Shown piece by piece: positions 39,656 to 40,539 of a stretch of DNA of 40,539 bases; positions within the stretch are counted from its first letter, which is position 1; each line of letters opens with the position of its first letter. A model generated the notes under the pieces. The model was given only the letters and a program-made list of their open reading frames with translations. It did not search any database and had not been told where the DNA came from. A program made the position numbers and the translations under genes. Origin of the DNA: Microcaldota archaeon (GTDB lineage Archaea; Iainarchaeota; Iainarchaeia; JAADDC01); NCBI GenBank assembly GCA_027011045.1, contig JALVAT010000006.1, positions 1-40,539 of the forward strand. Reading direction: 5' to 3'.

Positions 39656-40539
39656 ATCCGTGGATGCGCTACGTGAGCGCATCTCCCCACTACCTTCCCC
39701 CATAGCCGTGGTCCCCCACGATCGGGCGGATTTTGATGCGATTGGCTCAGCCCTTGGTATGTCCTGGTATCTGAATCAGAATGGTTTTGATGCGAGGATT
39801 TTTGCTCCGAGCGTCTCTTCATCCGTGGCGAGAACCCTGGATAAGCTTGACGTTACCCTTGCCACGGATCTTGGCGATCTCCCCGTTCTCCTTGTGGATA
39901 CTCACAGCTCTAATATGCTCCCGCCTGGCGTTCCTGCGGATTCCGTGGTACTTGCGGTGGACCATCACAAAAGCGGTGACCTGCCCGCCGTAACGTTCCC
40001 CTGCGCGGCATCTCTCTCCCAGATCGTAGGATATCTCGCCCTTTCTCAGGGGAAGGACTTGCCCCATCCTGTGGCTGTGGCCCTCTCCCTTGGCATATTC
40101 CACGATACGCACGGGCTTTCAGCCGCCGATCCTGCGGCTCTCCTTGTCTTGTCAGAGCTTTTAGACATGCTGGGCACCGATGTGTCTGAGCTGAGGTTCT
40201 CCTACGAGTCACAGTCCCCCGTATCCCTGAGGATAGCCCTTCTGAGATCCGCGGAGCGCCAGCGTATATACGTTTGTGGGGACTACATAGTTGTCGTATC
40301 CCATGTATCATCCTTTGAGGGCATGGCTGCCAGCTTTCTTCTCGGAGCCGGTGCCGATGCCGTTTTCGTTTACGCCACGGACCGGATGTCCGTTCGGTTC
40401 TCCAGAAGGCTTTTGGACCTCGGAATTTCCGCATCTACCGTGCTGGAACACGTGGTACGTCAGGTCGGCGGTGCATGGGGTGGCCACGACGCTGCCGCCG
40501 GCTGGGCGGGTTCCGATCCAAAAACAGCTGCCCGTGTGG
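39627..40539 (+). CDS. DHH-family phosphoesterase, truncated by the window end
   Basis: This ORF is missing from the track because it is open to the window end. It reads PHDRADFDAIGSALG (DHH motif I), LLVDTHSS, a true DHH signature in AVDHHKSGDLP, GIFHDTHGL and a DHHA1-type glycine motif GGHDAAAGW near the end. Such proteins are nanoRNases or RecJ-like exonucleases, fitting the exosome neighbourhood. The start is unclear: GTG 39627 or 39624 follows GGGTGG inside pfdB. The stop codon is outside. Confidence 0.88.
   Translation, partial: MALDLRRLRESVDALRERISPLPSPIAVVPHDRADFDAIGSALGMSWYLNQNGFDARIFAPSVSSSVARTLDKLDVTLATDLGDLPVLLVDTHSSNMLPPGVPADSVVLAVDHHKSGDLPAVTFPCAASLSQIVGYLALSQGKDLPHPVAVALSLGIFHDTHGLSAADPAALLVLSELLDMLGTDVSELRFSYESQSPVSLRIALLRSAERQRIYVCGDYIVVVSHVSSFEGMAASFLLGAGADAVFVYATDRMSVRFSRRLLDLGISASTVLEHVVRQVGGAWGGHDAAAGWAGSDPKTAARV

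Overview
The window is a GC-rich archaeal chromosome segment. The evidence is archaeal/eukaryotic-type ribosomal proteins (eL19, eL32, eL34, eS4, eL14, eL18, eL43), small RNA polymerase subunits D, N and P, a proteasome with PAN, an archaeal exosome, aMBF1, RadA, RPA, class I LysRS, FtsZ and an archaeal 7S SRP RNA. Gene orders (uL4 to RpoN, and PsmA-SBDS-Rrp4-Rrp41-Rrp42-eL43-RpoP-Brix-Pcc1-prefoldin-DHH) are of the euryarchaeal type. The tRNA acceptor stems are entirely G-C, which hints at a thermophile. I cannot name the genus. Translation signals fall into two classes. Internal operon genes use a GGTGAT/GAGGTG Shine-Dalgarno a few bases before the start. First genes are often leaderless, with a TATA box about 26 nt before an ATG or GTG.

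Region 1 (1-17374, all +): one ribosomal protein super-operon with many overlapping start/stop codons. It runs uL4 (3' end), uL23, uL2, uS19, uL22, uS3, uL29, eIF1, Rpp29, uS17, uL14, uL24, eS4, uL5, uS14, uS8, uL6, eL32, eL19, uL18, uS5, uL30, uL15, SecY, AdkA, a DUF106 membrane insertase, eL34, eL14, Cbf5; then, from a new promoter, uS13, uS4, uS11, RpoD, eL18, uL13, uS9, RpoN. It couples ribosome assembly with rRNA/tRNA maturation, protein export and transcription. uS14 and RpoP (in region 4) are real genes too short for the ORF track.

Region 2 (17375-25440): a tRNA-Leu(CAA) embedded in an array of short hairpins, a CPA2-type cation/proton antiporter, FEN1 and PAN on the minus strand, aMBF1 and a site-2 protease on the plus strand, FtsZ on the minus strand, and the SRP RNA. 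Region 3 (25440-34065): a membrane-anchored Lon-like serine protease 17 nt behind the SRP RNA, tRNA-Asn, tRNA-Leu(UAG) with a second and larger hairpin array, a small winged-helix regulator, then RadA, RPA, TruA, LysRS, RtcB and an unrecognised gene. Region 4 (34100-40539, +): the proteasome-exosome operon, ending in a DHH phosphoesterase that runs off the window.

Three things stand out. (1) The exosome subunit Rrp41 carries an in-frame insertion of about 135 residues within its RNase PH fold. (2) The two tRNA-Leu genes share a 91-nt downstream repeat, and upstream both have arrays of triloop hairpins built from recurring modules; one module copy carries a precise 44-nt palindromic insertion and one stem differs between copies by paired changes. 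(3) Several divergent gene pairs share bidirectional promoters of only 27-35 bp, in which each TATA box lies beside the other gene's start codon.
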